From contig JBKQSL010000195.1 in assembly GCA_052143655.1 (NCBI GenBank), positions 1 through 27,624 of the forward strand: 27,624 nt of DNA, written 5' to 3'. The notes under the pieces were generated by a model. The model made no database searches. It saw only the letters and a list, made by a program, of their open reading frames with translations, and was not told the DNA's origin. Both the position numbers and the translations under genes were made by a program. This DNA is from CAVSUR01 sp052143655 (GTDB taxonomy: Bacteria; Actinomycetota; Actinomycetes; Streptosporangiales; Streptosporangiaceae). Numbering within the stretch: the first letter of the stretch is position 1; each line of letters starts with the position of its first letter. Below are positions 1-6,878 of the stretch, in pieces.

Positions 1-1
1 C

Positions 2-1603
2 GCGTTCGGCGTCAGCTTCGGCAAGTTCAGGGCGCCGAACGGGCACCTCTACCGCGCTCCGCGCCAGGCTGCGACCGCGCCTGCCGAGGTTGCTCCCGAC
101 GTGCTGACGATCGGCGGCCTGGACACCGCCCCGCACCTGGCCCGGCCGCAGCTGCCGCCGCCCGGCCCGAACTACTGGGTGGCCCCGCCCACGAGCCGGT
201 ACTACTTCCAGAAGATCGCCACGACCGAGCCGGCCGCCTACGGCCGTCACCAGCCCTGGAACGTCACCGGCTACACCCAGCGCTAGATCCGCAACGCGTA
301 CGGCGTGACCCGGTCCAAGATGACCGGCAAGGGCCAGACGGTGGCGATCGTGGATGCCTACGCGTCCCCGACAATGCCGGGTGACGCAAACAAGTTCGCC
401 CGGGCGACCGGGGACCGGCCGTTCCGCCCCGGGCAGTACGCCCAGCACTTGATGAGGCCCTTTACTCAGGCCGGGCCCAGCCAGTGCGATGCGCAGGGCT
501 GGTACGGCGAACAGACGCTCGACATCGAGGCGGTGCACGGGCAGGCGCCGGACGCCCGGGTCCGCTTCGTGGCTGCGGCCAGCTGTTCCGACGCCGACCT
601 CGCCAACGCGCTGGCGTACATCGTGAACCACCACACCGCCAGCATCGTCAGCGACTCCTGGGGCGACCTCGCCGACCAGGCCACCCTCGTCGGCGTCTAC
701 GAGCTGATCTTCAAGGCCGGCGCGGCCGAGGGCATCGGCTTCTTCTTCTCCTCCGGCGACAACGGCTACGAATCGCCCGCCGAGGACCCGTCCTCGAACA
801 AGCTCCAGGTGGACTACCCGACCTCCAGCCCGTGGGTGACCTCGGTCGGCGGCACCAGCCTGGCGATCAGCCGCCGCGGCAGCTACCAGTTCGAGACTGC
901 CTGGGGGACGCTGCTCGACCCGCTGGCCAGCAGCGGCAAGTCCTGGCAGTACGCCCCGCCGGGACAGTACCCGCAAGGGTACGACGGCTCCAGCGGCGGC
1001 GGCACGAGCACGGTGTACCGGCAGCCGTCCTGGCAGCGCGGCGTGGTGCCGAGCCGGCTCTCGCACCGGCTGCCCGGCGGCGGGTACAGCAAGACGGCGA
1101 TGCGCGTGGTCCCGGACGTCTCCGCGCTCGCCGACCCGAGCACCGGCATGCTGGTCGGCCAGACCGCCCTGCAGCCGAACGGGAAGACCTACGCCTTCTC
1201 GCTCAGCCGCATCGGCGGCACGTCGGTCGCCTGCCCGGTCTTCGCCGGCATCGAGGCCGACGCGCAGCAGGCGGCCGGGCACCCGCTCGGGTTCGCCGAC
1301 CCGGCGATCTACCGCAGGGCCGGGACGGCTGCCTTCCACGACGTCACCGACCACCCGCTGGGCCCGGGGTACCTGGCCCAGGTGCGCAACAACTACACCA
1401 ACCCGTCCACCAGGCAGGGACCCCTGGTGACGTACCTGCGCACGCTCGGGATCGACGGCGAGGGCGCGGCGCCGCGCGCGTCCGGCTGGCGGGCCTGGCG
1501 CCAGTGCCCTAATACACTGAGCCACCATGCGCGTACTCGTGACCGGCGGTGCCGGCTTCATCGGCTCCCACCTGACCGACGCCCTGCTGGCCCGCGGCGA
1601 TGA
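2..1603 (+). pseudogene. S53 family (sedolisin/kumamolisin-like) peptidase, 5' truncated by the window, nonsense-interrupted
   Basis: This is a secreted acid serine-carboxyl peptidase of the S53 family, now apparently broken. The frame opens at the window edge in the end of the pro-domain (FGVSFGKFRAP, then VLTIGGLDTA), runs to an in-frame TAG at 284-286, and continues in the same frame with the mature domain. The catalytic Glu and Asp are in GEQTLDIEAVH (about 511-541), the oxyanion Asp in SSGDNG (about 751-768), and the catalytic Ser in GGTSVACP (about 1213-1236). The family's C-terminal calcium-binding segment (usually GYDDVTGxGSP) is absent. Similarity ends near 1465, and the rest of the frame runs into the next gene. 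The TAG lies where a Gln codon would fit, so one CAG-to-TAG change would explain it. Restart at GTG 305 would give a 432-residue product without a pro-domain. I infer a pseudogene; a sequencing error at the TAG cannot be excluded, but the missing C-terminus stands on its own. Confidence 0.75.
1510..1515 (+). promoter_or_regulatory. -10 box (TAATAC) for the epimerase gene
   Basis: TAATAC lies 11 nt before the ATG at 1527, inside the decayed tail of the S53 peptidase. It would start transcription within a few bases of the start codon. No convincing -35 box is visible, and there is no good ribosome-binding site before the ATG, which fits a very short or absent leader. Confidence 0.45.
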
Positions 1604-2465
1604 GGTCAGCGTGGTCGACGACCTGTCGGCGGGCAAGCGGAAGCGGCTGGACGACCGCGCGGTGCTGCACGAGGCCAGCATCATCGACGCCGCCGGGCTG
1701 GCGGATATCGTCGCCTGGGAGCGCCCCGAGCTCATCTGCCACCTGGCCGCCCAGATCGACGTGCGAGCCTCGGTGACCCGGCCGGCCTTCGACGCGCACG
1801 TGAACGTGGTCGGCACCCTCAATGTGCTGGAGGCGGCCCGCGCCGCGGGCGTGCGGGTGCTGATGTGCTCCAGCGGCGGCGCGCTCTACGGGCGGGACGC
1901 GCCGATCCCGTCGATGGAGGATGTGCTGCCGCTGCCCGAATCGCCGTACGGGGTGGGCAAGTACTGCGCCGAGCAGTACGTCGACCTGTACAACCGGCTG
2001 CACGGCACCCGGCACAGCGTGCTGCGGCTGGCCAACGTGTACGGGCCCCGGCAGGACCCCGCCGGCGAGGCCGGGGTGGTGCCGATCTTCTGCTCCCGGG
2101 CGCTGGCCGGAGCACCGCCCACGGTCTACGGTGACGGCAAGCAGACCCGTGACTACGTCTACGTCAGCGACGCCGTGGCCGCGTTCCTGGCCAGCGCCGA
2201 CCGCAACCGGCCGGGCACCTGGAATATCGGCACCGGGACCGAGGTGAGCGTGCTGGAGCTGGCCGCGCTGATCGGTACCGCGGCCGGGCGCGCGGTCGAG
2301 CCCGAGTTCGCGTCGCCGCGGCCAGGCGAGCTTCAGCGCAGTGCGCTGGCGAGCGAGCGGGCCGCCCGGGACCTGGGGTGGCGGCCCGTCACCGCGCTGG
2401 CCGCGGGAGTCAGCCGGGTGTACCGGTGGATCAAGGACGGCGCGCCTGACCGCGCGGCCTGCTGA
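1527..2465 (+). CDS. NAD-dependent epimerase/dehydratase, GalE-like
   Basis: Extended short-chain dehydrogenase of 312 residues, probably a cytosolic nucleotide-sugar 4-epimerase such as UDP-glucose 4-epimerase. The NAD-binding loop TGGAGFIG is at residues 6-13 and an Asp pair at 31-32 follows beta-2, as expected for NAD rather than NADP. The serine region CSSGG is at 114-118 and the catalytic pair Y141-x3-K145 is in YGVGK. Sugar-nucleotide-side motifs follow: RLANVYGPRQ and YGDGKQTRDYVYVSD. Length matches the family's usual 310-330 residues. The ATG at 1527 is chosen because the glycine loop begins at residue 6. The gene stands alone; the upstream S53 frame overlaps it by 77 nt only because that frame has lost its natural end. 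Substrate cannot be fixed from sequence: Glc/Gal, GlcNAc/GalNAc and uronic acid epimerases share these motifs. Confidence 0.88.
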   Translation: MRVLVTGGAGFIGSHLTDALLARGDEVSVVDDLSAGKRKRLDDRAVLHEASIIDAAGLADIVAWERPELICHLAAQIDVRASVTRPAFDAHVNVVGTLNVLEAARAAGVRVLMCSSGGALYGRDAPIPSMEDVLPLPESPYGVGKYCAEQYVDLYNRLHGTRHSVLRLANVYGPRQDPAGEAGVVPIFCSRALAGAPPTVYGDGKQTRDYVYVSDAVAAFLASADRNRPGTWNIGTGTEVSVLELAALIGTAAGRAVEPEFASPRPGELQRSALASERAARDLGWRPVTALAAGVSRVYRWIKDGAPDRAAC

Positions 2466-2495
2466 GAGCCCGGAAACTGGTTCTTGCGTTTGCGT

Positions 2496-2507
2496 TCAAG
2501 CGCTTGA
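2496..2507. promoter_or_regulatory. 12-bp palindrome with LacI-type core
   Basis: TCAAGCGCTTGA is a perfect palindrome 30 nt after the epimerase stop. Its centre AAGCGCTT resembles operator cores of LacI-family regulators. No lacI-type gene is in the window, and the nearest downstream gene, rph, starts 250 nt away, so a role is unproven. The rest of 2466-2754 holds no convincing gene. Confidence 0.25.
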
Positions 2508-2716
2508 GGTGTGTCCGGCTGAGTCGTTGCGCTGACCGGTTGAACCTGCCCGGATCAGTCCCAGGACATGCTTTCCTCCGGGCTCGGCCGGGGTCAGGGG
2601 CGGCGGTCCCGCTGCCCGGCCGCCGCTGGCAGTGCGATCTGCTGCTGCGCCATGCAGAGCGCACCGAGGCCGAGATCGTCGCCCAGCACGCGCGGCGCCT
2701 GCCGCCGGGTGCCCTG

Positions 2717-2747
2717 GCGACAGCGCGCTGTCGCAGGCGGCTAGGCT
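2717..2747 (+). promoter_or_regulatory. Putative promoter of rph-rdgB, leaderless
   Basis: GCGACA (2717-2722) and TAGGCT (2742-2747) are 19 nt apart. The -10 box ends 7 nt before the rph ATG at 2755, so the transcript would start at or next to the start codon. No Shine-Dalgarno sequence precedes that ATG, which agrees with a leaderless message. The -35 box is weak. Confidence 0.45.
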
Positions 2748-2754
2748 GGCCCGC

Positions 2755-3486
2755 ATGTCCCGACCCGACGGGCGACGCCCGGATCAGCTGCGCGATATCA
2801 GGATCACCCGAGGATGGCTCGATCACGCCGAGGGCTCGGTGCTGGTCGAGTTCGGCGCCACCCGCGTGCTGTGCGCGGCCAGCGTGGCCGAGGAGCTGCC
2901 ACGCTGGCGGCGCGGCAGCGGGCTGGGCTGGGTGACGGCCGAGTACGCGATGCTGCCGCGGTCGACCAACACCCGCAGCGACCGCGAGTCGGTCAAGGGG
3001 CGGCCCGGCGGCCGCACCCAGGAGATCTCCCGGCTGGTGGGACGGTCCCTGCGGGCTTGTATCGATCCCAAGGCGCTGGGCGAGAACACGATCATCGTCG
3101 ACTGCGATGTGCTGCAGGCCGACGGCGGCACCCGGACTGCCGCGATCACCGGCGGCTTCGTGGCACTCGCGGACGCGATCAGCTGGCTGCAGGGCCGCAA
3201 GCGGTGCCGGGGGAACCCGCTGGCCGCCTCGGTGGCCGCCGTCAGCGTCGGCATCGTCGACGGCCAGCCGCGGCTGGACCTGTGCTACGAGGAAGACGTG
3301 ATCGCCGAGACGGACATGAACGTAGTCTGCACTGGCGACGGCCGCTTCGTCGAGGTGCAGGGCACCGCCGAGCGCGAGCCGTTCGGCCGCGAGCTGCTCG
3401 ATGAGCTGCTCGGCCTGGCTGTCACGGGCTGCGGCGAGCTGACCCGGCTGCAGCGCGAGGCCCTGGCCGCCGGTGCGGCCCGGTGA
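2755..3486 (+). CDS. rph: Ribonuclease PH
   Basis: Phosphorolytic 3'-to-5' exoribonuclease that trims nucleotides downstream of the CCA end of tRNA precursors, using phosphate and releasing nucleoside diphosphates. It works in the cytosol as a hexamer of 243-residue subunits, the usual family length. The N-terminal signature RPDQLRDIRITRGWLDHAEGS is followed by the RNA and phosphate-binding region RSTNTRSDRES and GRTQEISRLVGRSLRA. The catalytic segment is DVLQADGGTRTAAITGGFVAL, and the C-terminal half carries DLCYEEDVIAETDMNVV and EVQGTAEREPF. The frame is open further upstream, but family similarity begins just after ATG 2755, and a -10 box sits immediately before it. Its TGA overlaps the GTG of rdgB (GTGA, 3483-3486), so the two are probably translationally coupled, a gene order common in actinomycetes. 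Confidence 0.95.
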   Translation: MSRPDGRRPDQLRDIRITRGWLDHAEGSVLVEFGATRVLCAASVAEELPRWRRGSGLGWVTAEYAMLPRSTNTRSDRESVKGRPGGRTQEISRLVGRSLRACIDPKALGENTIIVDCDVLQADGGTRTAAITGGFVALADAISWLQGRKRCRGNPLAASVAAVSVGIVDGQPRLDLCYEEDVIAETDMNVVCTGDGRFVEVQGTAEREPFGRELLDELLGLAVTGCGELTRLQREALAAGAAR

Positions 3487-4130
3487 CCGGGCCGCACCTG
3501 GCGCCCGCGGCGGGCCACGCCGCGGCCGGCCTGTCGCGGCTCATGGTGGCGACCACCAACGAGGGCAAGCTGGCTGAGCTGAACAGGATCCTGCAGGCCG
3601 GGCACGTGGCGGTGGAACTGGCCAGCCTGGCCGGCCTGGACGCTCCGGAGGTCCGCGAGACCGGCGCCACGTTCGCCGAGAACGCGCTGCTGAAGGCGCG
3701 CGCGATCGCGGAGTTCAGCGGCCTGCCGACGGTGGCTGACGACTCGGGGCTGTGTGTCGACGCCCTGAACGGGATGCCCGGCGTGCTGTCAGCCCGGTGG
3801 TCCGGACGCGGCGCCACCGAGCAGTCCAACTTGCAGCTGCTGCTCGACCAGCTCGCCGATGTGCCCGACGGCCGGCGGGGAGCGCATTTCGCGTGCGCTG
3901 CGGCGCTGGTCCTGCCCGCGGGGCGGGAGCATGTCAGTGCGGGCACGGTGCACGGTCACCTGCTGCGCCAGCCGCGGGGAACCGGCGGTTTCGGCTATGA
4001 CCCGATTTTCGTGCCCGATTCGTCGGACCTGACCACAGCCGAGATGAGCGCTGAGGCCAAGGACGCGATCAGCCATCGCGGCCGCGCGCTGCGGACGCTG
4101 GCCCCGGTCATCGCCGCGTTGCTGGGCTAG
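3483..4130 (+). CDS. rdgB: XTP/dITP pyrophosphatase, RdgB/HAM1 family
   Basis: House-cleaning enzyme that hydrolyses non-canonical purine nucleoside triphosphates (dITP, XTP, ITP) to monophosphate and pyrophosphate, keeping deaminated bases out of DNA and RNA. Diagnostic stretches are the substrate loop ATTNEGKLAEL, the metal-binding core VADDSGLCVDALNGMPGVLSA, FGYDPIF, and the C-terminal SHRGRAL. The GTG at 3483 overlaps the rph stop by 4 nt and gives 215 residues, about 15-20 more at the N-terminus than typical. An ATG at 3543 (residue 21) is an alternative, but no ribosome-binding site is visible before it. The gene ends directly against a strong hairpin at 4131. Confidence 0.95.
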   Translation: MTGPHLAPAAGHAAAGLSRLMVATTNEGKLAELNRILQAGHVAVELASLAGLDAPEVRETGATFAENALLKARAIAEFSGLPTVADDSGLCVDALNGMPGVLSARWSGRGATEQSNLQLLLDQLADVPDGRRGAHFACAAALVLPAGREHVSAGTVHGHLLRQPRGTGGFGYDPIFVPDSSDLTTAEMSAEAKDAISHRGRALRTLAPVIAALLG

Positions 4131-4164
4131 CGCTGCCGGGCTAGCGCACGCCAGCCCGGCAGCG
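4131..4164. terminator. Bidirectional hairpin between rdgB and the lipoprotein gene
   Basis: CGCTGCCGGGCT (4131-4142) and AGCCCGGCAGCG (4153-4164) form a perfect 12-bp stem with a 10-nt loop. It sits in the 52-nt gap between two convergent genes and could stop transcription from both sides. It lacks a T-run, as is usual in high-GC actinomycetes. Confidence 0.8.
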
Positions 4165-4182
4165 CGGGGCCTCGCACCCCGG

Positions 4183-5058
4183 TTACAGGCCGCTGAGCCC
4201 GGCCGGCAGCTTGGCGACCTCGCTGGCGGGCGGGGCGGTGATGTGCACGGCCTGGTTCATCCCGGTGATCAGCACGGTCGTCACGATCGTCTGGCCGTCG
4301 ATGTGCTCGGTTTCCTGAATCTGCCGGAGCTGGTGCTGCCCGTCGATCCAGACCTTGAAGCGCACGGTGCCCTGGATGGCCTTGAGGGTGCTGCCCAGTT
4401 CCTTGCGCGTGCTGGCCGGCAGGTTCTTGACGGCCTCGCCCGGCGTGATCGTGCCGGCGTACTCGGTGGTGGAGACGCCGTCGATCGTCTGGGTGCCGAC
4501 CACGCGCGCGTCCTTGGCGGCCGTGAACATCGCGGTCTGCGTCAGTGGGTTCTGCTTGGTCAGGCTCTGGAACAGCGAGCTGAAGCTGGACTTGCCGAGC
4601 TTCATGCTGCTCAGCGAGATCTTCAGCCAGGGCTTGCCGAGTTCCTTCTGCAGTATCGCCATCTTGAGGTACATGGCCTTCCCGGCGATGATCCCGTCGA
4701 TCGTCGTCGGCTGGCCGGAGACGGCGGAGTTAAGCTTCATGTCCATCTGCAGCGTCGGCCGGAGCTGCTCCGTGAACGTGCCGGACAGGCTCGTGCCCCC
4801 GCTCGTCTTCTCGGTCAGCTTCGCTGACACCGAGGTGAGCTGTCGCGAGCTCTGCGTCGCGGCGGTGATGGCCTGCTGCGCGGTCTGCCCGCCGGACGAG
4901 CCGCCGGAGCTCGCGGCGGAACTCCCCGACGAGGAGCAGCCGGCCGCGAGGACCAGGGCCGCGCCGCCGATGACAAAGGGAGCAAGGCGCTGCTGCCGCG
5001 CCCGGCGGGACAGCGATGAAGTGCGATTTTCACGTGAATTACGGCAATGGTCAGACAT
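4183..5058 (-). CDS. Lipoprotein, LppX/LprA/LprF/LprG-like
   Basis: Exported lipoprotein of 291 residues. An Arg-rich N-terminus is followed by a hydrophobic segment (about 27-40) and the lipobox LAAGC, with the lipidated Cys at residue 41. A Ser/Gly-rich tether runs to about residue 57. The remainder has the features of the mycobacterial LppX/LprAFG fold: QTAQQAITAATQSSRQLTSV, then alternating beta segments such as GTFTEQLRP and TTIDGIIAGKAMYLK, and the later TEYAGTITP, RFKVWIDGQHQLRQIQE. In mycobacteria these proteins bind or carry lipids at the outer face of the membrane; whether that holds here is inference. It is transcribed alone, convergent with rdgB and divergent from bcp. Similar proteins in other actinomycetes are usually annotated only as hypothetical lipoproteins. 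Confidence 0.75.
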   Translation of the reverse strand: MSDHCRNSRENRTSSLSRRARQQRLAPFVIGGAALVLAAGCSSSGSSAASSGGSSGGQTAQQAITAATQSSRQLTSVSAKLTEKTSGGTSLSGTFTEQLRPTLQMDMKLNSAVSGQPTTIDGIIAGKAMYLKMAILQKELGKPWLKISLSSMKLGKSSFSSLFQSLTKQNPLTQTAMFTAAKDARVVGTQTIDGVSTTEYAGTITPGEAVKNLPASTRKELGSTLKAIQGTVRFKVWIDGQHQLRQIQETEHIDGQTIVTTVLITGMNQAVHITAPPASEVAKLPAGLSGL

Positions 5059-5112
5059 GGCACCAAGCTAGCCGGCTGCCAGGGAATGAGGCGGAGGAAA
5101 TGCACGGCCCGC

Positions 5113-5118
5113 TACCGT
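5113..5118 (+). promoter_or_regulatory. -10 box (TACCGT) for bcp
   Basis: TACCGT lies 30 nt before the bcp start, and AAGGGAG at about 5137-5143 provides a normally spaced ribosome-binding site. The 90 nt between the lipoprotein start and bcp must hold both divergent promoters. Confidence 0.35.
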
Positions 5119-5148
5119 AGAGAGCAGACGACAGCGAAGGGAGCGAGC

Positions 5149-5619
5149 ATGGCGCAGGAGCGGCTGGCAGCGGGGGATCCGGCACCTGACTTCGTACTGC
5201 CTGACTCCGAGGGCAACCAGGTCAGCCTGGCCGCGCTGCGCGGTCAGCGGGTCATCGTGTACTTCTATCCCGCGGCGATGACGCCGGGCTGCACCAAGCA
5301 GGCGTGCGATTTCCGGGACAGCGGCGATGACCTGACCGCCGCCGGGTTCGCCGTCCTCGGCATATCGCCCGACGGCCCGGCCAGGCTGGCGAAATTCCGC
5401 GACCGGGACGGCCTGACGTTCCCGCTGCTTTCCGACCCTGACCGGAGCGTGCTGACCGCCTATGGCGCATACGGCGAGAAGATGATGTACGGGAAGAAGA
5501 CGGTCGGCGTCATCCGGTCGACTTTCGTCATCGGCCCGGACGGCAAGATCGAGCGCGCCTGCTACGGGGTCAAGGCGACCGGTCATGTCGCGCGGCTGCG
5601 CAAGGACCTCGGCGTCTGA
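5149..5619 (+). CDS. bcp: Thioredoxin-dependent peroxiredoxin, BCP/PrxQ type
   Basis: Cytosolic thiol peroxidase of 156 residues that reduces hydrogen peroxide and alkyl hydroperoxides with thioredoxin as donor. The active-site signature P-x3-T-x2-C is in PAAMTPGC, with the peroxidatic Cys at 48 and the resolving Cys at 53 (CTKQAC), the close-spaced pair typical of the BCP/PrxQ subgroup. The thioredoxin fold continues through GISPDGPARLAKFRDRDGL and FPLLSDPD to FVIGPDGKIERACYGVKATGH. The frame is open further upstream, but ATG 5149 is chosen because AAGGGAG precedes it by a few bases and family similarity begins at once. A tRNA gene follows 44 nt later on the same strand. Confidence 0.95.
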   Translation: MAQERLAAGDPAPDFVLPDSEGNQVSLAALRGQRVIVYFYPAAMTPGCTKQACDFRDSGDDLTAAGFAVLGISPDGPARLAKFRDRDGLTFPLLSDPDRSVLTAYGAYGEKMMYGKKTVGVIRSTFVIGPDGKIERACYGVKATGHVARLRKDLGV

Positions 5620-5663
5620 GCGGCGTGGCCGGCTAGAGTCCGCAGTCCGGCGAGCGCCTTCGC

Positions 5664-5740
5664 GGGGCCGTAGCCCAACGGCAGGAGGCACGCGGTTTAG
5701 GTCCGCGACAGTGTGGGTTCGAATCCCACCGGCCCCACCA
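5664..5740 (+). tRNA. tRNA with UAG (Leu) anticodon and short class I variable loop
   Basis: A complete cloverleaf with encoded CCA. The acceptor stem is GGGGCCG (5664-5670) with CGGCCCC (5730-5736), 7 perfect pairs, discriminator A and CCA at 5738-5740. The D arm is 5673-5689 with about 3 pairs. The anticodon stem CGCGG/CCGCG (5691-5695, 5703-5707) closes a seven-base loop TTTAGGT, anticodon TAG at 5698-5700. The T arm is GTGGG-TTCGAAT-CCCAC (5713-5729). The variable region is only 5 nt (5708-5712). Bacterial leucine tRNAs normally have a long variable arm of about 10 or more bases, so the anticodon says leucine (CUA) while the body says class I. The loop itself equals that of ordinary Leu(UAG) tRNAs. 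Charging identity is therefore uncertain. Confidence 0.9.
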
Positions 5741-5866
5741 GGCGAAGGATCGGTAACCCGGTGATCAGCGCCGACCTGCTGCTTTCCCGGCTCCGGGGAT
5801 ACCGATGCGGCAGTCCTGCCGGGCGGTTTTCTGTGCCGGGCAGGAGATGCGCAGGGAACCTCGCCG

Positions 5867-5901
5867 ACCATGTAGCACATGGTAGCGTTTCGGGGTAGCA
5901 T
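5867..5901 (+). promoter_or_regulatory. Operator-like inverted repeat and promoter of the vapBC-type operon
   Basis: ACCATG-TAGCA-CATGGT (5867-5883) is a perfect 6-bp inverted repeat with a 5-nt spacer. It overlaps the expected -35 position of a promoter whose -10 is TAGCAT (5896-5901). The ATG at 5909 is 7 nt after that box. Type II antitoxins usually bind such repeats to repress their own operon; that function is inferred from position. Confidence 0.55.
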
Positions 5902-5908
5902 GGCCAAC

Positions 5909-6181
5909 ATGACGGCGGACTCTGCTGGACACGAGATCACCCAACGGGAGCTGCGCAATGATTCCGGCGCGATCATGCGCGCTGTCGAGCGTGGTGAATC
6001 GTTCACGATTACCCGCAATGGCACCCCGGTTGGCCGGCTGATCCCGTTGCGCCGCCGGGTTTTCGTTCCGCGTGAAGAGGTCGTCGCCGCGTTCGCCTCG
6101 GCTCCGGTCCTGGACGCGGAGAGATTCCGCCGCGACGTCGATGACGTGGCCGACCAGGATCCGTTCTCCCGTGAGTGGTGA
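5909..6181 (+). CDS. Type II antitoxin, Phd/YefM-VapB family
   Basis: Small DNA-binding antitoxin of 90 residues. The N-terminal half has the Phd/YefM pattern: EITQRELRNDSGAIMRAVERGE, followed by SFTITRNGTPVGRLIPL. This fold dimerises and binds the operon's operator. The C-terminal half, rich in charged and aromatic residues (about 55-90, ending DQDPFSREW), would wrap the toxin. Possible starts are ATG 5879, 5900 or 5909. I chose 5909 because the -10 box at 5896-5901 would put the first two at or before the transcript start. The toxin gene overlaps the end of this frame by 11 nt, the arrangement typical of toxin-antitoxin pairs. Confidence 0.85.
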   Translation: MTADSAGHEITQRELRNDSGAIMRAVERGESFTITRNGTPVGRLIPLRRRVFVPREEVVAAFASAPVLDAERFRRDVDDVADQDPFSREW

Positions 6182-6581
6182 CGGGCGCGGGCTGATCGAC
6201 ACGAACATCGTCATTCACCTGGGAGCGCTGGGTGCCGCCGATCTGCCTCGCGAGATGGTGATCAGCGCTGTGACGCTCGCTGAACTGTCGGCCGGGCCGC
6301 ACCACGCCAGCGACGCGGGCGAGCGGGCGCGGCGGATGAGCGTGCTGCAGCACGCCGAGGCCACGTTCGAGCCGTTGCCGTTCGACGCCCAGGCGGCCAG
6401 GGCATTTGGCCTGGTATCGGCGGCGGTGCTGGCGACGGGGCGGAAACCGCGCCGCCGGATCGCTGACATGATGATCGCGTCCGTCGCGATCGTGAACCGC
6501 CTCCCGCTGTTCACCTCCAACCCAGATGACTTCAGCGGCCTGAGTGATCTGGTGCGGATGGTGCCAGTCCCGCGGCCATGA
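6171..6581 (+). CDS. Type II toxin, PIN-domain ribonuclease (VapC family)
   Basis: PIN-domain endoribonuclease of 136 residues, the toxin of the pair. VapC toxins cleave specific tRNAs or rRNA and stop translation when the antitoxin is degraded; the target here is unknown. Acidic metal-binding residues are in place: D10 (LIDTNIVIH), E38 (TLAELSAG), D99 (RIADMMIAS), with N117 and D119-D120 in FTSNPDDF. The frame is open upstream, but the GTG at 6171 starts four codons before the first conserved strand and overlaps the antitoxin stop, so translation is probably coupled. Codon use is like the neighbours. The pair lies 170 nt downstream of a tRNA gene, a frequent site for inserted DNA, but no integrase or clear attachment repeat was found. 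Confidence 0.9.
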   Translation: MSGDGRGLIDTNIVIHLGALGAADLPREMVISAVTLAELSAGPHHASDAGERARRMSVLQHAEATFEPLPFDAQAARAFGLVSAAVLATGRKPRRRIADMMIASVAIVNRLPLFTSNPDDFSGLSDLVRMVPVPRP

Positions 6582-6878
6582 CAGCCTGTGCAGCGCCCCG
6601 GATGCTAGCCACCCTGCCTCCGTGACCTGCGCAGACGTACCAGGAGAGGGCGCAGCACGTGCTTTACCGGGCCGCCAAGGGTTCGGGGCCCGCGATTCAA
6701 GGGCTTGCGGGCGGGTCCTGCGGGCATGCCCGTTCGATGGCGTGCGGTCAGGTCCGGACGCAGGCGCAGATGCGCCGCGATCACGGTCTGGCGATGCCTC
6801 GTTATGACGTCCCGCCTCAGCTTGTCCTCGCGGGCGGCCGCGGCGGCCATCGCGCCTGCCTGCGGCGATAATCGGGAC
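6582..6878. other. Intergenic region with a promoter for the HAD gene
   Basis: No gene is recognised in these 297 nt. Reading frames on both strands are open but show no family motif or ribosome-binding site. The only clear signal is GATAAT at 6867-6872, a near-consensus -10 box that ends 6 nt before the ATG at 6879, implying a leaderless transcript. Confidence 0.5.

Noticed and set aside
284..286. TAG read through by the nearby tRNA with a UAG anticodon
   Set aside because: An anticodon 5'-UAG-3' reads CUA, not the UAG stop codon; suppression would need CUA.
305..1603. Intact 432-residue peptidase gene starting at GTG 305
   Set aside because: Clear S53 pro-domain sequence lies in the same frame upstream of the TAG, and the C-terminal calcium site is missing, so it is better described as a broken gene.
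2504..2935. Separate gene upstream of and overlapping rph
   Set aside because: The frame has no family motif and no ribosome-binding site, and mostly shadows rph in another frame.
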